Shown here one piece after another: positions 7,773 through 16,532 of a DNA stretch of 64,000 nucleotides. Made by a program: the position numbers and the translations under genes. The stretch's first letter is position 1, and each line of letters opens with the position of its first letter. Source of the stretch: Pandoraea terrae (GTDB lineage: Bacteria > Pseudomonadota > Gammaproteobacteria > Burkholderiales > Burkholderiaceae); NCBI RefSeq assembly GCF_902459695.1, contig NZ_CABPRZ010000007.1, forward strand, positions 1-64,000. The letters run 5' to 3'. The notes beneath the pieces are model-generated. The model was not told the DNA's origin and did no database searches. It saw nothing but the letters and a program-made list of their open reading frames with translations.

Positions 7773-10130
7773 TTAGCGCGTCAGGGTATAGTTTTCGGTT
7801 GTCTTGAAGTTGCTCTGCGGCAGATCGGGATACGGGACGGCAAGATCCGCCGGCCCCTCGAACCTGAACGACGCGGCCCTGACCCTGAAGTCGCCCGGGC
7901 AGTTGAACACCACGCTGCCGTCCTCGATCGTGAAGCAAGCGCCGCCGCTGGCCATCGCGGCCTTGCTGCGACCGGCGATCAGCACGTCCTGCTCAGTACT
8001 GGCGACATGCAGCTGCTTCGCGGCGAACAAATCCAGCCCGTCGGTCTGCGCCTGGATCTCGACCTTGCCCTTGGCAGCAAATAACTTCAGCCCGAGCTTG
8101 TGCGCGCACAACGAGATCAGATCGCCCGCCGCTAACGTGAAACGCTTCATCGCACTGACGTCGACATGCCTGCCCGCCGTCAGCATCACGTTCTCACCGG
8201 CGGCGTGCTGGATCGAGCGCGGTGTCGTCAGTGCGATACCGCCTGGCGCGCTCGCGATCAGTCCGGCGTCCTTGAGCTGTTCCAGGGCCTCCTTCAGGCT
8301 GGTCTGCGTGGCCTCATCCGCAGGCGTGGCCTTCGCAGCGGTACTCGCCTCCACCAGCGCCGTGACCTGGCGCAATGCCGACTGCAGCTGCGCCAGCGCG
8401 GCCGGCATTTCCAGCTGCGGTGCGTCGGGGCTGGACAAACCATCGGCCGAGATCAGCACCCCTTTCGCGCCGCGCACGGCCGCCCAGCCTTGCGTGGTGG
8501 CCTCGAACCCTTCCCCGCGCCGCTTCTTGTCGTGGGTGACCAGATAGCCCAGGCTGACCGAAGACTTCGCAAACACCGTGGCGACCTTGACGCCCTCCTG
8601 CCCCTTGTAGTCCTCCATGCGGATGTCCGCACCGCGCAGCGGCGTGCGCCAGATCGAGCGCGTATTCCAGCCGTCGATGCCATACACCACATCGGTGCGG
8701 GCGTAGTCGTGCGCCGCGCCCAGGATGATCGGCCGGTCGATGTCGCCGCCGGTGAAGCCGACCAGCACCTCCGTGCCGGGCAGTTTCGGCGAATGGAACC
8801 CGCCCCGGTACGCCGCCGACGGCTTCATCAACCGCGTCGGCTTGCTGCCGAAACCGGGCTTGGTCTTGCGCCAGTCGAAGCCGAACTTCAGGAAATAGCG
8901 CCCGTGTTCGTCCGGATGCGCGTAGCCGTCGTCGTAGCGCGATTCGATCACCGCCTTCACCGGCCCCGGCATCCAGCGCCAGTGCTGGTGCGGGTCGTAT
9001 TCCGGGCGAAACGGCAGGTGCGACGGCATCGCCTCGAACTCGTTGCTGAACGGCTCGGCGCGCCCGCCCTGGCAAATCAGCTTCGTGATGACGAAGCCGT
9101 ACTTGGCGTCGGGCAGCGTGTGGTTCGTCAGACGCACCACCATGCCCGGCGTCATGCCCACGACGTTGCTGGTGCCCTTGTAGACGGTCTGCCGCGCAAT
9201 CTGCTCGTCGCGGCGCAGCTCGGCCACCGTCTGCGCCGCGTCGGCGGTGCGATGATGTTCGGCGCTGCGCCGCAGCGTGCCGGCGACCGACCGATCCTCA
9301 TACGCGATCTTCGACTCCGCAGCGAGCGGGTCCTCGGGCGTGCGGTAGTTGTGATCCCACACACTGACGGTCTCGGGCACGCTCGTGCGGATCGTGCGCA
9401 GCGTCTGGATCGACTCACGCCCCACGCTTTCGAGCCCGGCATGCGCAGCCAGCGGCACCTCCAGCGCCCGCATATAGCCCTTGGCCGAATCGCCGAACAC
9501 CAGCGTGTCGCGATATGCGCCCTTCGCGTCGTCAGCATGTTTGATGTAGTAATAGAGGCCGTACTTGCGGCAAATCCGTGAGATGAAATGCTCGACCGTC
9601 TCCTCATACATCAGCACTTGCTCAAACTGCTGGGCGGACGCCTCAAACGCGAACTCGACATCGGAGTGCACGAACGTCTGGCGATCGACGATCGATGCCT
9701 TGATCACCTCGCGCAGCGACGTCTCGAGAAACACGCGTGAATCGGCGGTCTGGCGCAGCAGCGCGAAGCGCGGTTCGAGGCGCAGCCGATACGTCGCTTC
9801 ATCTCGGCTCGACGAGACGTGTTCCCACTGCGTGACCACGCCGTGCCAGGTGCGCAGCGCATTGCGCTCGGCCGTCATCCACGCGGTCTCGGCAGTTTCG
9901 TCTTCAAGGCGCAGCATCGCCCAGCGGCCGATGCAATCTGCGCCGGGCAGATCCTGCACGGGCGAGGTCACAACGATATCGGCCATGAAACTGCCGTTCA
10001 TCTCGTCTTCAAGTCGAAAGCGCACCACCGACAACGGAAAATCCGTGCCGGGAATCGTGAGGTAAATGTGTTGGGTAGGCTGGGTGAGAAGGGACTTCAG
10101 GTCTGCTGCTGCGTCGGGGAGTGTCTGCAT
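7773..10130 (-). CDS. vgrG: VgrG spike protein with DUF2345 extension
   Basis: About 785 residues from the ATG at 10130 ('MQTLPDAAADLKSLLTQP'). Upstream in-frame starts to 10307 exist, but the added residues look non-coding; no good ribosome binding site decides it. The N-terminal gp27-like part begins 'HIYLTIPGTDFPLSVVRF'. A gp5-like OB fold follows with 'LPGTEVLVGFTGGDIDRPI', and the C-terminal DUF2345/beta-helix region lies at about 600-785. VgrG trimers form the puncturing tip of the T6SS. The next gene, 4 bases on, encodes the cargo hydrolase, so this VgrG most likely carries it. There are no tss structural genes in the window except the TssM-like one. Confidence 0.93.
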   Translation of the reverse strand: MQTLPDAAADLKSLLTQPTQHIYLTIPGTDFPLSVVRFRLEDEMNGSFMADIVVTSPVQDLPGADCIGRWAMLRLEDETAETAWMTAERNALRTWHGVVTQWEHVSSSRDEATYRLRLEPRFALLRQTADSRVFLETSLREVIKASIVDRQTFVHSDVEFAFEASAQQFEQVLMYEETVEHFISRICRKYGLYYYIKHADDAKGAYRDTLVFGDSAKGYMRALEVPLAAHAGLESVGRESIQTLRTIRTSVPETVSVWDHNYRTPEDPLAAESKIAYEDRSVAGTLRRSAEHHRTADAAQTVAELRRDEQIARQTVYKGTSNVVGMTPGMVVRLTNHTLPDAKYGFVITKLICQGGRAEPFSNEFEAMPSHLPFRPEYDPHQHWRWMPGPVKAVIESRYDDGYAHPDEHGRYFLKFGFDWRKTKPGFGSKPTRLMKPSAAYRGGFHSPKLPGTEVLVGFTGGDIDRPIILGAAHDYARTDVVYGIDGWNTRSIWRTPLRGADIRMEDYKGQEGVKVATVFAKSSVSLGYLVTHDKKRRGEGFEATTQGWAAVRGAKGVLISADGLSSPDAPQLEMPAALAQLQSALRQVTALVEASTAAKATPADEATQTSLKEALEQLKDAGLIASAPGGIALTTPRSIQHAAGENVMLTAGRHVDVSAMKRFTLAAGDLISLCAHKLGLKLFAAKGKVEIQAQTDGLDLFAAKQLHVASTEQDVLIAGRSKAAMASGGACFTIEDGSVVFNCPGDFRVRAASFRFEGPADLAVPYPDLPQSNFKTTENYTLTR

Positions 10131-10497
10131 CGCGCCGGGGGGAGAGTTCAATGACGGACGAACGACACGGCGGCGCACTCTTTGGGGCGCTGTCACTCGC
10201 ATCGTCAGGACTCGAAACGATATCAACGCCCCGGCGCATGCGTCTATGGGCAAAGGCCCAAATTCGCCAGCCCCTCTCTCAGAACACAAGGCGACGCATC
10301 CGACCACTTCATGCGACGATTCCTAAAATGCCGCGAATTCAACGGATTCGGCCGTCCGGCAATTGCATACTCCCTCCCCTGCCCCTATGCTGATTCCGTC
10401 GCGCAAACAAACGCGACCGGGTTTGACAGCCTGTACATGCCAGAGATGCACAATCGCCGTCTGCGTCTGTGCGTGGCCTCTCATCGGTGTCAGCGAC
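10131..10497. other. intergenic region upstream of vgrG and the leader element
   Basis: About 370 bases between the vgrG start and the conserved leader. It should contain the vgrG promoter (minus) and the promoter of the leader transcript (plus). A TTGACA at 10423-10428 could be a -35 for the latter, but no well spaced -10 is clear. No gene is supported here. Confidence 0.4.
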
Positions 10498-10597
10498 GGG
10501 CGGGCCTAAGCAGGGAGGCCCTTGGGCCTGCCGTTTCTCTCTGGGGTGTCGGTCTGTCAACCTTGCTTTGTGCCCGCCCACCCATTCTTAGGGTGGG
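10498..10597 (+). ncRNA. structured leader RNA, copy A
   Basis: The 8-base arms GGGCGGGC (10498) and GCCCGCCC (about 10572-10579) can pair to close a domain. Inside is a hairpin GGCCC-TT-GGGCC and a conserved GGTCTGTCAACC. The same block order occurs at 46460-46380 on the minus strand, with hairpin arms changed but still complementary, which supports an RNA structure. The 3' arm plus ACCC can instead pair with the following GGGTGGGTGG to form a hairpin of about 10 bp (10574-10600), so two folds exclude each other. It lies about 35 bases before a small protein gene. The architecture reminds me of C4-type antisense RNA, but I cannot confirm a family. Confidence 0.6.
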
Positions 10598-10632
10598 TGG
10601 TGCGATTCTCACCGCACCTGCAGGAGACTTTT

Positions 10633-10863
10633 ATGCATACGAGCGCAGCTCACATCGCCCCGGACCCGCAAGCCATTGTCACCATGGCCGTTGATCGCCT
10701 TGGCACGTTGACGGAACGCATTGTCGCGATGGTATCGGCAACCACTGTCGACCATATCGAATCGCTGGTCGAACCGTACCGTTCGGCGTTTCTTGAGCAA
10801 CTGGAGGAACTGGCGACGGAAGCCAACGAGCTGACCTGCGATTTGCGCGAACGCACGCGCTAA
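10633..10863 (+). CDS. small helical hypothetical protein downstream of leader copy A
   Basis: 76 residues from the ATG at 10633, preceded by AGGAG 7 bases upstream. A longer in-frame start at 10522 would run through the structured leader and is rejected. The sequence looks mostly alpha-helical, with many Thr, Glu and Leu and no Cys, signal peptide or membrane segment. No family recognised. A perfect 8-bp stem (CGGCAATG/CATTGCCG, 10875-10897) follows the stop without a T run. The arrangement of leader plus small protein recurs at 45990-46460, although the two proteins are not obviously homologous. Confidence 0.6.
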   Translation: MHTSAAHIAPDPQAIVTMAVDRLGTLTERIVAMVSATTVDHIESLVEPYRSAFLEQLEELATEANELTCDLRERTR

Positions 10864-10960
10864 CAGCGGCATTTCGGCAATGGGTGAGACATTGCCGTCA
10901 CTCATTGGGCCTCAATTTATGAGATTTTGCCCGGGGCACATAAATACACAGAAACAGAAC

Positions 10961-11028
10961 ATTTTTGTCAACTTTCCGTATAGAATTTTTGCCAGCCAGC
11001 GATTACTTGACATATACTGAACAAAAAT
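10961..11028 (+). promoter_or_regulatory. abiE promoter and flanking inverted repeat
   Basis: TTGCCA (10989-10994), an 18-base spacer and TATACT (11013-11018) make a plausible sigma-70 promoter about 30 bases before the abiEi start. It is flanked by an imperfect inverted repeat, ATTTTTGTCA (10961-10970) and TGAACAAAAAT (11018-11028). AbiEi-type antitoxins are known to repress their own promoters through inverted repeats, so these arms are candidate operators. Confidence 0.45.
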
Positions 11029-11050
11029 ATCCAGTTTTTGTTTATCAAAG

Positions 11051-11599
11051 ATGATTGCTCGTTCGCTCCTAACCACCCTGGACCGCTGGGACAAGGCAGG
11101 AATCTGGGCCTACTCGTCACACACGTTGCGTCTTCTATTTCCGGAAGACGAGCGGACCATGTTGCGCGCCCTGACCCGGCATCAGGAAAGCGGAATCATC
11201 GAACGTGTTGCCCGGGGGCTGTATATCAATCCACGGGCACGGTCGCTGCCTCCCGATCTTCTTGGCGCATTGGTGCCGTTCTTGCGACCTTGGGATTTCA
11301 ACTACCTGAGCCTTGAGTCCGCACTTTCCCAAGCTGGCTTGATCTCGCAAATCCCATCGCGACTCACATTGATGACGACCGGGCGAAGCCAGACATTCAA
11401 CACGCCGTACGGGACGCTGGAATTCACCCACACGTCTCAAAAACCTGACCAATTGCGAGATGAGATGATTTTCGACAATCAACGCGACTTTGCCGTTGCC
11501 ACCCCGAAGCGTGCCTTGCGAGACCTGAGGCGCGTTGGACGAAATCTTGATCTTGTGATGCCGATGGAATCTACCGATGCCACTTCGTACGCAAACTGA
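11051..11599 (+). CDS. AbiEi-type antitoxin / transcriptional regulator
   Basis: 182 residues. The N-terminal 60 residues look like the winged-helix domain of AbiEi antitoxins ('LRLLFPEDERTMLRALTRHQESGIIERVARGLYINP'), including the typical 'GIIERVARGLY' turn. The rest matches the family's C-terminal part ('YLSLESALSQAGLI', 'TPKRALRDL'). AbiEi represses the operon and counteracts the AbiEii nucleotidyltransferase in type IV toxin-antitoxin/abortive infection systems. The gene overlaps the toxin gene by 23 bases. The ribosome binding site is weak (AAAG), which suits low antitoxin output. The pair sits between the T6SS island and core genes, a common place for acquired defence genes. Confidence 0.82.
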   Translation: MIARSLLTTLDRWDKAGIWAYSSHTLRLLFPEDERTMLRALTRHQESGIIERVARGLYINPRARSLPPDLLGALVPFLRPWDFNYLSLESALSQAGLISQIPSRLTLMTTGRSQTFNTPYGTLEFTHTSQKPDQLRDEMIFDNQRDFAVATPKRALRDLRRVGRNLDLVMPMESTDATSYAN

Positions 11600-12479
11600 T
11601 CTGCTCACATTGGCGGGGCGCTACGCCAACGAGCGCCGCGTGCCAGCCAGCACCATCATCAAGGAAATCCTGCATTACGAGATTCTGTTCGCGTTGACCC
11701 AGAGCGGCGCGGCGTCACACCTCGCGTTTCAGGGCGGCACGGCGCTTCGCTTGTGCTATCAAGGCACGCGCTATTCGGAAGACCTCGACTTCGCTTGCGG
11801 GAAGCATTTCGCGCCCGAAACGATGACGCCGTTCGCCGACGTACTGCGCAAGGAAATTGGCGACGCCTACGGTTTGCAGGTCGACATCAGGGCACCCAAG
11901 GAAAAAGCGCCGAGCGACGGTGTTACCGTTTCGCGATGGAGCGCCAAGGTGCACGTTCCTCAGGCAGATCCAAGCGTTGCGCAAAACCAGGTGATCAACA
12001 TTGAGGTCGCGAGCGTACCCGCGCACGATGTCGATCTCGTGGCCGTGGCTGCAAACTATCCCCACCTCCCGTCGGAACTTCGCCAACTGATTGTCGCGGC
12101 AGAAACGCCAAATGAAATTCTTGCGGATAAACTCGTTGCACTGGGCGCGCGTCCGTTCTTGAAGGCCCGCGACCTTTGGGACATCAAGTTCCTGAGTGAC
12201 CGGCGGATCGCCCCGAACATCGCGCTGATCGCCGCCAAACTGTCGGATTACGGGTGGACCGAACAGCGGTTCAAGGAAAAGCTGGAGGCAAAGCTGATTG
12301 AGTTGGCTGCGCCAGACACTGTAAAAGCGTTTCATCAGGAGATGAGTCGCTTCGTCGACGCGGGTGTCGCTTCACAGTTAGCGAATGCGGCGCTTGTCGC
12401 TGGCTTCTTACGGCGATCCCGAGAGCTCGCTATCGCATTGCTGTCTGCGAATCTGAGCGTTCAGAACAACATCACTTAG
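11577..12479 (+). CDS. AbiEii/AbiGii-family nucleotidyltransferase toxin
   Basis: 300 residues. The nucleotidyltransferase signature is clear: 'FQGGTALRLCY' followed by 'RYSEDLDFA' (GGTxLR and SxDLDF, about residues 46-72), with a later 'EILADKLVALGARPFLKARDLWDI' block typical of the family. Such toxins transfer nucleotides to RNA targets and stop growth, for example during phage infection. The reading frame is intact with all expected motifs. It starts inside the antitoxin gene, so the two are translated together. The substrate is not predictable from sequence. Confidence 0.87.
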   Translation: MPLRTQTDLLTLAGRYANERRVPASTIIKEILHYEILFALTQSGAASHLAFQGGTALRLCYQGTRYSEDLDFACGKHFAPETMTPFADVLRKEIGDAYGLQVDIRAPKEKAPSDGVTVSRWSAKVHVPQADPSVAQNQVINIEVASVPAHDVDLVAVAANYPHLPSELRQLIVAAETPNEILADKLVALGARPFLKARDLWDIKFLSDRRIAPNIALIAAKLSDYGWTEQRFKEKLEAKLIELAAPDTVKAFHQEMSRFVDAGVASQLANAALVAGFLRRSRELAIALLSANLSVQNNIT

Positions 12480-12632
12480 AAATTCTTGATTGTGAACGGC
12501 CTGACCGCTTTTCAGACCGTTCCAAGACACCAAGCTTTGCTTCGGTAACCGATGCAATGACAATAAACCCGCCCACTCCGCGACCTTTTCGTCTTCCGCA
12601 GATCCGCGCAGACCTTGAATCTCTATCTATCG

Positions 12633-13115
12633 TCAATCGTGAGGTCTGTCGCACCGTCCGCACGCTTCTGCGCGCGCCTGCATCGCATCGTCAAAGCCTC
12701 TGTGCTTCCTCCGAGCGTTGGGGAATTGGCGCTCCAGTTGCCGCGCGACATCCGCATCCCCCTTCTTTCGTGCGACAGCGTCGACGGGGGAATAGCCGTT
12801 TATCGCCCTTTCCAAACGCGGCCTTCCCACGGTTGCGAATTCGTAATTCTCTTCTTCGTCACGATCGGCGGCGACGACTTCCTCACATGCAGAAGCAGAT
12901 TTCAACGCCTCCCCATCGCGCCCCCCTTTCCTGTTCGCTTTAATGCTTTCAAAGCCGTCTTCAGCCGCATCCCAATCGTCATAGGAAGAATCTCGCGCAA
13001 ACCTGTCATGCCCCTTGGCATAATCCGGCACCGCCATCGTGGCCAAGGCAACAGCCACGACTGCACAAATCAGCGTCGGACGCAGCGCACCCGTTTTTGG
13101 AAAGATATTCCGCAT
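12633..13115 (-). CDS. exported charged hypothetical protein
   Basis: 160 residues from the ATG at 13115, chosen over 13133 because AGGA lies 8 bases upstream. A signal peptide ('LRPTLICAVVAVALATMAVPDYA') precedes a very hydrophilic region rich in Asp, Glu, Arg and Lys. I recognise no domain; the C-terminus has several Arg-rich stretches and two cysteines. Overlapping frames on the plus strand look weaker. It sits alone between the abiE pair and nrdR, facing nrdR's terminator. It may be a lineage-specific periplasmic protein; an annotation artefact cannot be excluded. Confidence 0.42.
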   Translation of the reverse strand: MRNIFPKTGALRPTLICAVVAVALATMAVPDYAKGHDRFARDSSYDDWDAAEDGFESIKANRKGGRDGEALKSASACEEVVAADRDEEENYEFATVGRPRLERAINGYSPVDAVARKKGDADVARQLERQFPNARRKHRGFDDAMQARAEACGRCDRPHD

Positions 13116-13292
13116 GCATTTATTCCTGAACATGAATCAAATCTCGGTCACTTTGAGTTACCTCATCAATGACCAAGCAACTAACGCATCACGCGTCATA
13201 TCCACGCGATTGCGAGAGATCCGAAGTCTAAATTCGGAATATCGCCACGATCTCGGAATGCCCCTATTTACGGGAGTTTTCTTATACACACA

Positions 13293-13327
13293 AAAAAACC
13301 CCGCCACCGTGCGGTGTGCGGGGTTCT
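13293..13327 (-). terminator. rho-independent terminator of glyA-nrdR
   Basis: On the minus strand, GAACCCCGC, a loop containing CACACCGCACGGTG and GCGGGG are followed by TTTTTTT, about 30 bases after the nrdR stop. A stem with inner pairs and a strong T run form a typical intrinsic terminator. Confidence 0.85.
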
Positions 13328-13356
13328 CGTGAGGTGCCTGCATCGCAGGCCTGAAC

Positions 13357-13830
13357 TCAGGACTTCTTCTTCGGCTTCTCGCCGTTGTCGATCTCTTCGA
13401 GCACGTCGCGGAACTCCGAGACGTCTTCGAAACTGCGATAGACCGATGCGAACCGGATATAGGCGATCTTGTCGAGACGCTTCAATTCGCGCATGACAAG
13501 CTCGCCGACACGTTGGCTGACCACTTCACGCTCTGCGCCCGCCAACAGCTGGTACTCCACGCGCGCAATCGCCGCGTCGAGCGCTTCGGCACTCACCGGG
13601 CGCTTGCGAATCGCCAACTGCATGCTGGCGCGCACCTTGGCGCGGTCGTACTCCGCGCGGCTGCCGTCTTTCTTGACGACGGCCGGCATGGTGAGCTCGA
13701 CCCGCTCATATGTCGTGAAACGCTTGTCGCATGCGGGACAGCGGCGACGGCGCCGGATGGCGGCGCCGTCTTCCGCTTCACGCGAGTCGATGACTTGCGT
13801 GTCCTCGTGCCGGCAGAACGGGCAGAGCAT
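13357..13830 (-). CDS. nrdR: NrdR ribonucleotide reductase repressor
   Basis: 157 residues, normal family length. It opens with the zinc ribbon '[17 protein letters not shown]' and '[17 protein letters not shown]' (four Cys), followed by an ATP-cone domain ('[29 protein letters not shown]'). NrdR binds NrdR boxes and represses ribonucleotide reductase genes in response to ATP/dATP. It follows glyA with an 18-base gap and shares its transcript, the usual arrangement in Burkholderiales. The C-terminus is lysine-rich ('GEKPKKKS'). Confidence 0.97.
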   Translation of the reverse strand: MLCPFCRHEDTQVIDSREAEDGAAIRRRRRCPACDKRFTTYERVELTMPAVVKKDGSRAEYDRAKVRASMQLAIRKRPVSAEALDAAIARVEYQLLAGAEREVVSQRVGELVMRELKRLDKIAYIRFASVYRSFEDVSEFRDVLEEIDNGEKPKKKS

Positions 13831-13848
13831 GCGGCGCGCCTGCTACGC

Positions 13849-15096
13849 TCAGCCGTAAACCGGGAAGCGACGGGTCAGCTCAGCCACCTTGGCACGCACT
13901 TCGGCCAGGTTGGCGGCATCTTCCGGCTTTTCCAGCACGTCGGCGATCAGGTTGCCGACCAGTTCGGCTTCGGCTTCCTTGAAACCGCGCGTGGTCATCG
14001 CCGGCGAACCCAGACGGATACCGCTCGTCACGAACGGCTTTTCCGGATCGTTCGGGATCGCGTTCTTGTTGACGGTGATGTGCGCTTCGCCCAGCGCGGC
14101 TTCCGCAGCCTTGCCGGTGATTTGCTTGGCGCGCAGATCGACCAGCATCACGTGCGACTCGGTGCGGCCCGACACAATACGCAGACCGCGCTTGACCAGC
14201 GTCTTCGCCAGCACGTCCGCGTTCTTGACAACTTGCGCCTGATACTCCTTGAACTCCGGCGACAGCGCTTCCTTGAACGCCACCGCCTTGCCGGCGATCA
14301 CATGCATTAGCGGACCGCCCTGGATACCCGGGAAGATGGACGAGTTGATGGCCTTCTCGTGCTCGGCCTTCATCAGGATCACGCCGCCGCGCGGGCCGCG
14401 CAGGCTCTTGTGCGTGGTGGTCGTGACGAAGTCGGCATGCGGCACCGGATTCGGATACACGCCCGCGGCGATCAGACCGGCGTAATGCGCCATGTCGACC
14501 ATGAAATACGCGCCAACCGACTTTGCGATCTGCGCCATGCGCTCGAAGTCGATACGCAGGGCGTAAGCGGACGCACCCGCGATGATCAGCTTCGGCTTGT
14601 GCTGGTCGGCAAGCTTGGCGGCCGCTTCGTAATCGATTTCTTCCTTCTCGTTCAGGCCGTAGCTGACGACGTTGAACCACTTGCCGGACATGTTCACCGG
14701 CGAACCGTGCGTCAGGTGACCGCCGTGCGCGAGGCTCATGCCCATGATCGTGTCGCCCGGCTTGAGCATGGCGAAATACACGCCCTGGTTGGCCTGCGAG
14801 CCCGAGTTCGGCTGCACGTTGGCGGCTTCGGCGCCAAACAGCTGCTTCACGCGCTCGATCGCCAGCGCTTCGACCTGGTCGACGAATTCGCAACCGCCGT
14901 AATAGCGCTTGCCCGGATAGCCTTCAGCGTACTTGTTGGTCAACTGCGAACCCTGCGCTTCCATGACGGCCGGGCTGGTGTAGTTTTCCGAGGCGATCAG
15001 CTCGATGTGATCTTCCTGACGCTGGTTTTCTTTCTGGATGGCGGCCCACACATCGGGATCGATGGCGGCAACGGTGGATTTGGCTTTATCGAACAT
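13849..15096 (-). CDS. glyA: serine hydroxymethyltransferase
   Basis: 415 residues, full length. The PLP lysine motif '[14 protein letters not shown]' and the N-terminal '[20 protein letters not shown]' are unmistakable. It interconverts serine and glycine with transfer of a one-carbon unit to tetrahydrofolate, in the cytoplasm, feeding purine and methionine synthesis. It is first gene of a glyA-nrdR unit. Its long leader holds a ZTP-type riboswitch, which links its expression to one-carbon shortage. Confidence 0.98.
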   Translation of the reverse strand: MFDKAKSTVAAIDPDVWAAIQKENQRQEDHIELIASENYTSPAVMEAQGSQLTNKYAEGYPGKRYYGGCEFVDQVEALAIERVKQLFGAEAANVQPNSGSQANQGVYFAMLKPGDTIMGMSLAHGGHLTHGSPVNMSGKWFNVVSYGLNEKEEIDYEAAAKLADQHKPKLIIAGASAYALRIDFERMAQIAKSVGAYFMVDMAHYAGLIAAGVYPNPVPHADFVTTTTHKSLRGPRGGVILMKAEHEKAINSSIFPGIQGGPLMHVIAGKAVAFKEALSPEFKEYQAQVVKNADVLAKTLVKRGLRIVSGRTESHVMLVDLRAKQITGKAAEAALGEAHITVNKNAIPNDPEKPFVTSGIRLGSPAMTTRGFKEAEAELVGNLIADVLEKPEDAANLAEVRAKVAELTRRFPVYG

Positions 15097-15177
15097 GGCT
15101 TTTCCGCTGAGATGAACAGATTTTCCGGGAAGAACGGTGCAAGATGCCTTCTTTTATGTGCAAGAAAGCAATAGGCA

Positions 15178-15298
15178 GGGCAGCACCGCCATCACGGCTG
15201 CCCAGGCGAACGGCAAAAAACACCCCAGCGCTTCCCGGTGGGTTGATCCACCTCAGGCGTGCCGAGGGCACACCTTAATCGCCAGTCACGCGGGGTTT
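15178..15298 (-). promoter_or_regulatory. ZTP (pfl) riboswitch in the glyA leader
   Basis: Read on the minus strand, the leader contains the hallmark blocks of the pfl/ZTP motif in order: GCGTGACTGGCG, a short variable hairpin, GGTGG...CCACCGGGAAGCG, and CGCCTGGGCA. AACCCC at the start can pair with GGGGTGTT to close P1. This class senses ZTP/ZMP, a sign of low 10-formyl-THF, and is known upstream of glyA. The last block (GGGCAGC, 15197-15203) can alternatively pair with GCTGCCC (15178-15184), which would break the aptamer's P3. This is a likely expression platform acting 80 bases before the start codon. Confidence 0.88.
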
Positions 15299-15309
15299 GT
15301 GGCGTCCAT

Positions 15310-15338
15310 AGTGTATGCGAGCTTAGGATGTTAGGCAA
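15310..15338 (-). promoter_or_regulatory. sigma-70 promoter for glyA
   Basis: On the minus strand, TTGCCT (15338-15333), a 17-base spacer and TACACT (15315-15310) lie just upstream of the riboswitch. Spacing is ideal, and the transcript would start at the beginning of the aptamer. Confidence 0.7.
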
Positions 15339-15370
15339 CCGGCCCACGCCGTGGGCCGTCGCCGCCGGGG

Positions 15371-16468
15371 TCAGGCGCGCGCCTGTGCCGTGGTGTCCGG
15401 GGATTCGCCTTGTGCGGCGCTCCCCGGAACCGCCGCACCGGCGGCGGTCTGCCCAATACCCGCCGCCAACACGCCCAGCGCCGCCGAGGCGAGCCGGGAA
15501 AACGCCGAATCGGCGCGGCTCGTCAGGATGACCGGGGCGCGCGTTCCCAGCACCAGCCCCGCGCATTCGGCATGTCCCAGATAAACGAGCGATTTGTACA
15601 GGGTGTTGCCCGCTTCCAGATTGGGCACGAGCAGGATGTCAGGGTGCCCCGCGACCGGCGACTCGATGTGCTTGATGCGCGCCGACTCCGCCGAAATCGC
15701 GTTGTCGAACGCCAGCGGGCCGTCCAGCACCCCGCCCGTGATCTGCCCCCGGTCGGCCATCTTGCACAACGCCGCGGCGTCGAGCGTGCCGGGAATCGCT
15801 GGATTCACGGCTTCCGTCGCCGACAGAATCCCGACATACGGCCTGGCAATGCCGATGGCCCTCGCCAGATCGATGGCGTTCTGCACGATGTCGCGCTTGA
15901 CCAACAGGTCCGGCGCAATGTTCACGACGCAATCCGTCATCATCAGCGGCTGCGCGACGTCCGGCAGGTCGAACATGAAGACATGCGAGACGCGCCGCGC
16001 CGTGCGCAAACCGGTCTCGCGGCTCACGACCACGCTCATCAGTTCGTCCGTGTGCAGGCTGCCCTTCATCAGGGCGTGCGCTTCGCCGTCCATGACCAGC
16101 GCCGCCGCCTTGCGTGCGGCGGCCAGCGGATCGTCCGGCGTGTCGACGATCACCGCGCCGCCGAGTTCGAGCCCGGCCTCGGCGGCCGTCGCCTCGATGC
16201 GCGCGCGCGGCCCGACAAGCCGCAGTTCCGCCAATCCCTGCGCCGCCACGTCGAGACTCGCCGACAAAGCCAGTGCCTCGCACGGATAGGCCACGGCGAT
16301 CACCGCCCCGCGGCCGGACGCGCGCGCGATGAGCGCCTGCAAATGGGGATAGGCGTATTGAGCCCGCGCCCCGCCATTTTGCGGCTGGGATCCGGGCTGC
16401 GTTGGTGGTGACTTGCCCTGCGAACGGCCAGGCGAGTCCGACGGGTGAAGCGGCTGCGGGTGCGACAT
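15371..16468 (-). CDS. pta: phosphate acetyltransferase of sulfoacetaldehyde catabolism
   Basis: 365 residues; the first 40 are a Pro/Gln/Ser-rich tail before the phosphate acetyl/butyryltransferase domain. Family features include 'LMKGSLHTDELMSVVV', 'VSHVFMFDLP', 'MTDCVVNIAPDL' and 'GPLAFDNAIS'. It converts acetyl phosphate to acetyl-CoA. Placed next to xsc, which releases acetyl phosphate, its role in taurine/sulfonate catabolism is well supported. A ribosome binding site GGAGGAGAC directly precedes the ATG. It lies 65 bases downstream of the IclR gene on the same strand, so the two are probably one operon. The Ala/Gly-rich C-terminal tail is unusual but in frame. Confidence 0.88.
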   Translation of the reverse strand: MSHPQPLHPSDSPGRSQGKSPPTQPGSQPQNGGARAQYAYPHLQALIARASGRGAVIAVAYPCEALALSASLDVAAQGLAELRLVGPRARIEATAAEAGLELGGAVIVDTPDDPLAAARKAAALVMDGEAHALMKGSLHTDELMSVVVSRETGLRTARRVSHVFMFDLPDVAQPLMMTDCVVNIAPDLLVKRDIVQNAIDLARAIGIARPYVGILSATEAVNPAIPGTLDAAALCKMADRGQITGGVLDGPLAFDNAISAESARIKHIESPVAGHPDILLVPNLEAGNTLYKSLVYLGHAECAGLVLGTRAPVILTSRADSAFSRLASAALGVLAAGIGQTAAGAAVPGSAAQGESPDTTAQARA

Positions 16469-16532
16469 GTCTCCTCCGGTCGCGCCCGTACCATGGATGA
16501 CGGCCGCCCATGCGGCCGCGCCGGCGGGCGCG

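Noticed and set aside
1-10130. Prophage or phage tail cluster
   Set aside because: VgrG and PAAR resemble phage spike parts, but no capsid, terminase or integrase genes are present; the T6SS reading fits better.
12557-13172. Plus-strand frames opposite the exported hypothetical protein
   Set aside because: No signal, domain or ribosome binding site; the minus-strand frame with a signal peptide is better supported.
15178-15298. Glycine riboswitch upstream of glyA
   Set aside because: The tandem glycine aptamer consensus is absent; the blocks present fit the ZTP/pfl class instead.
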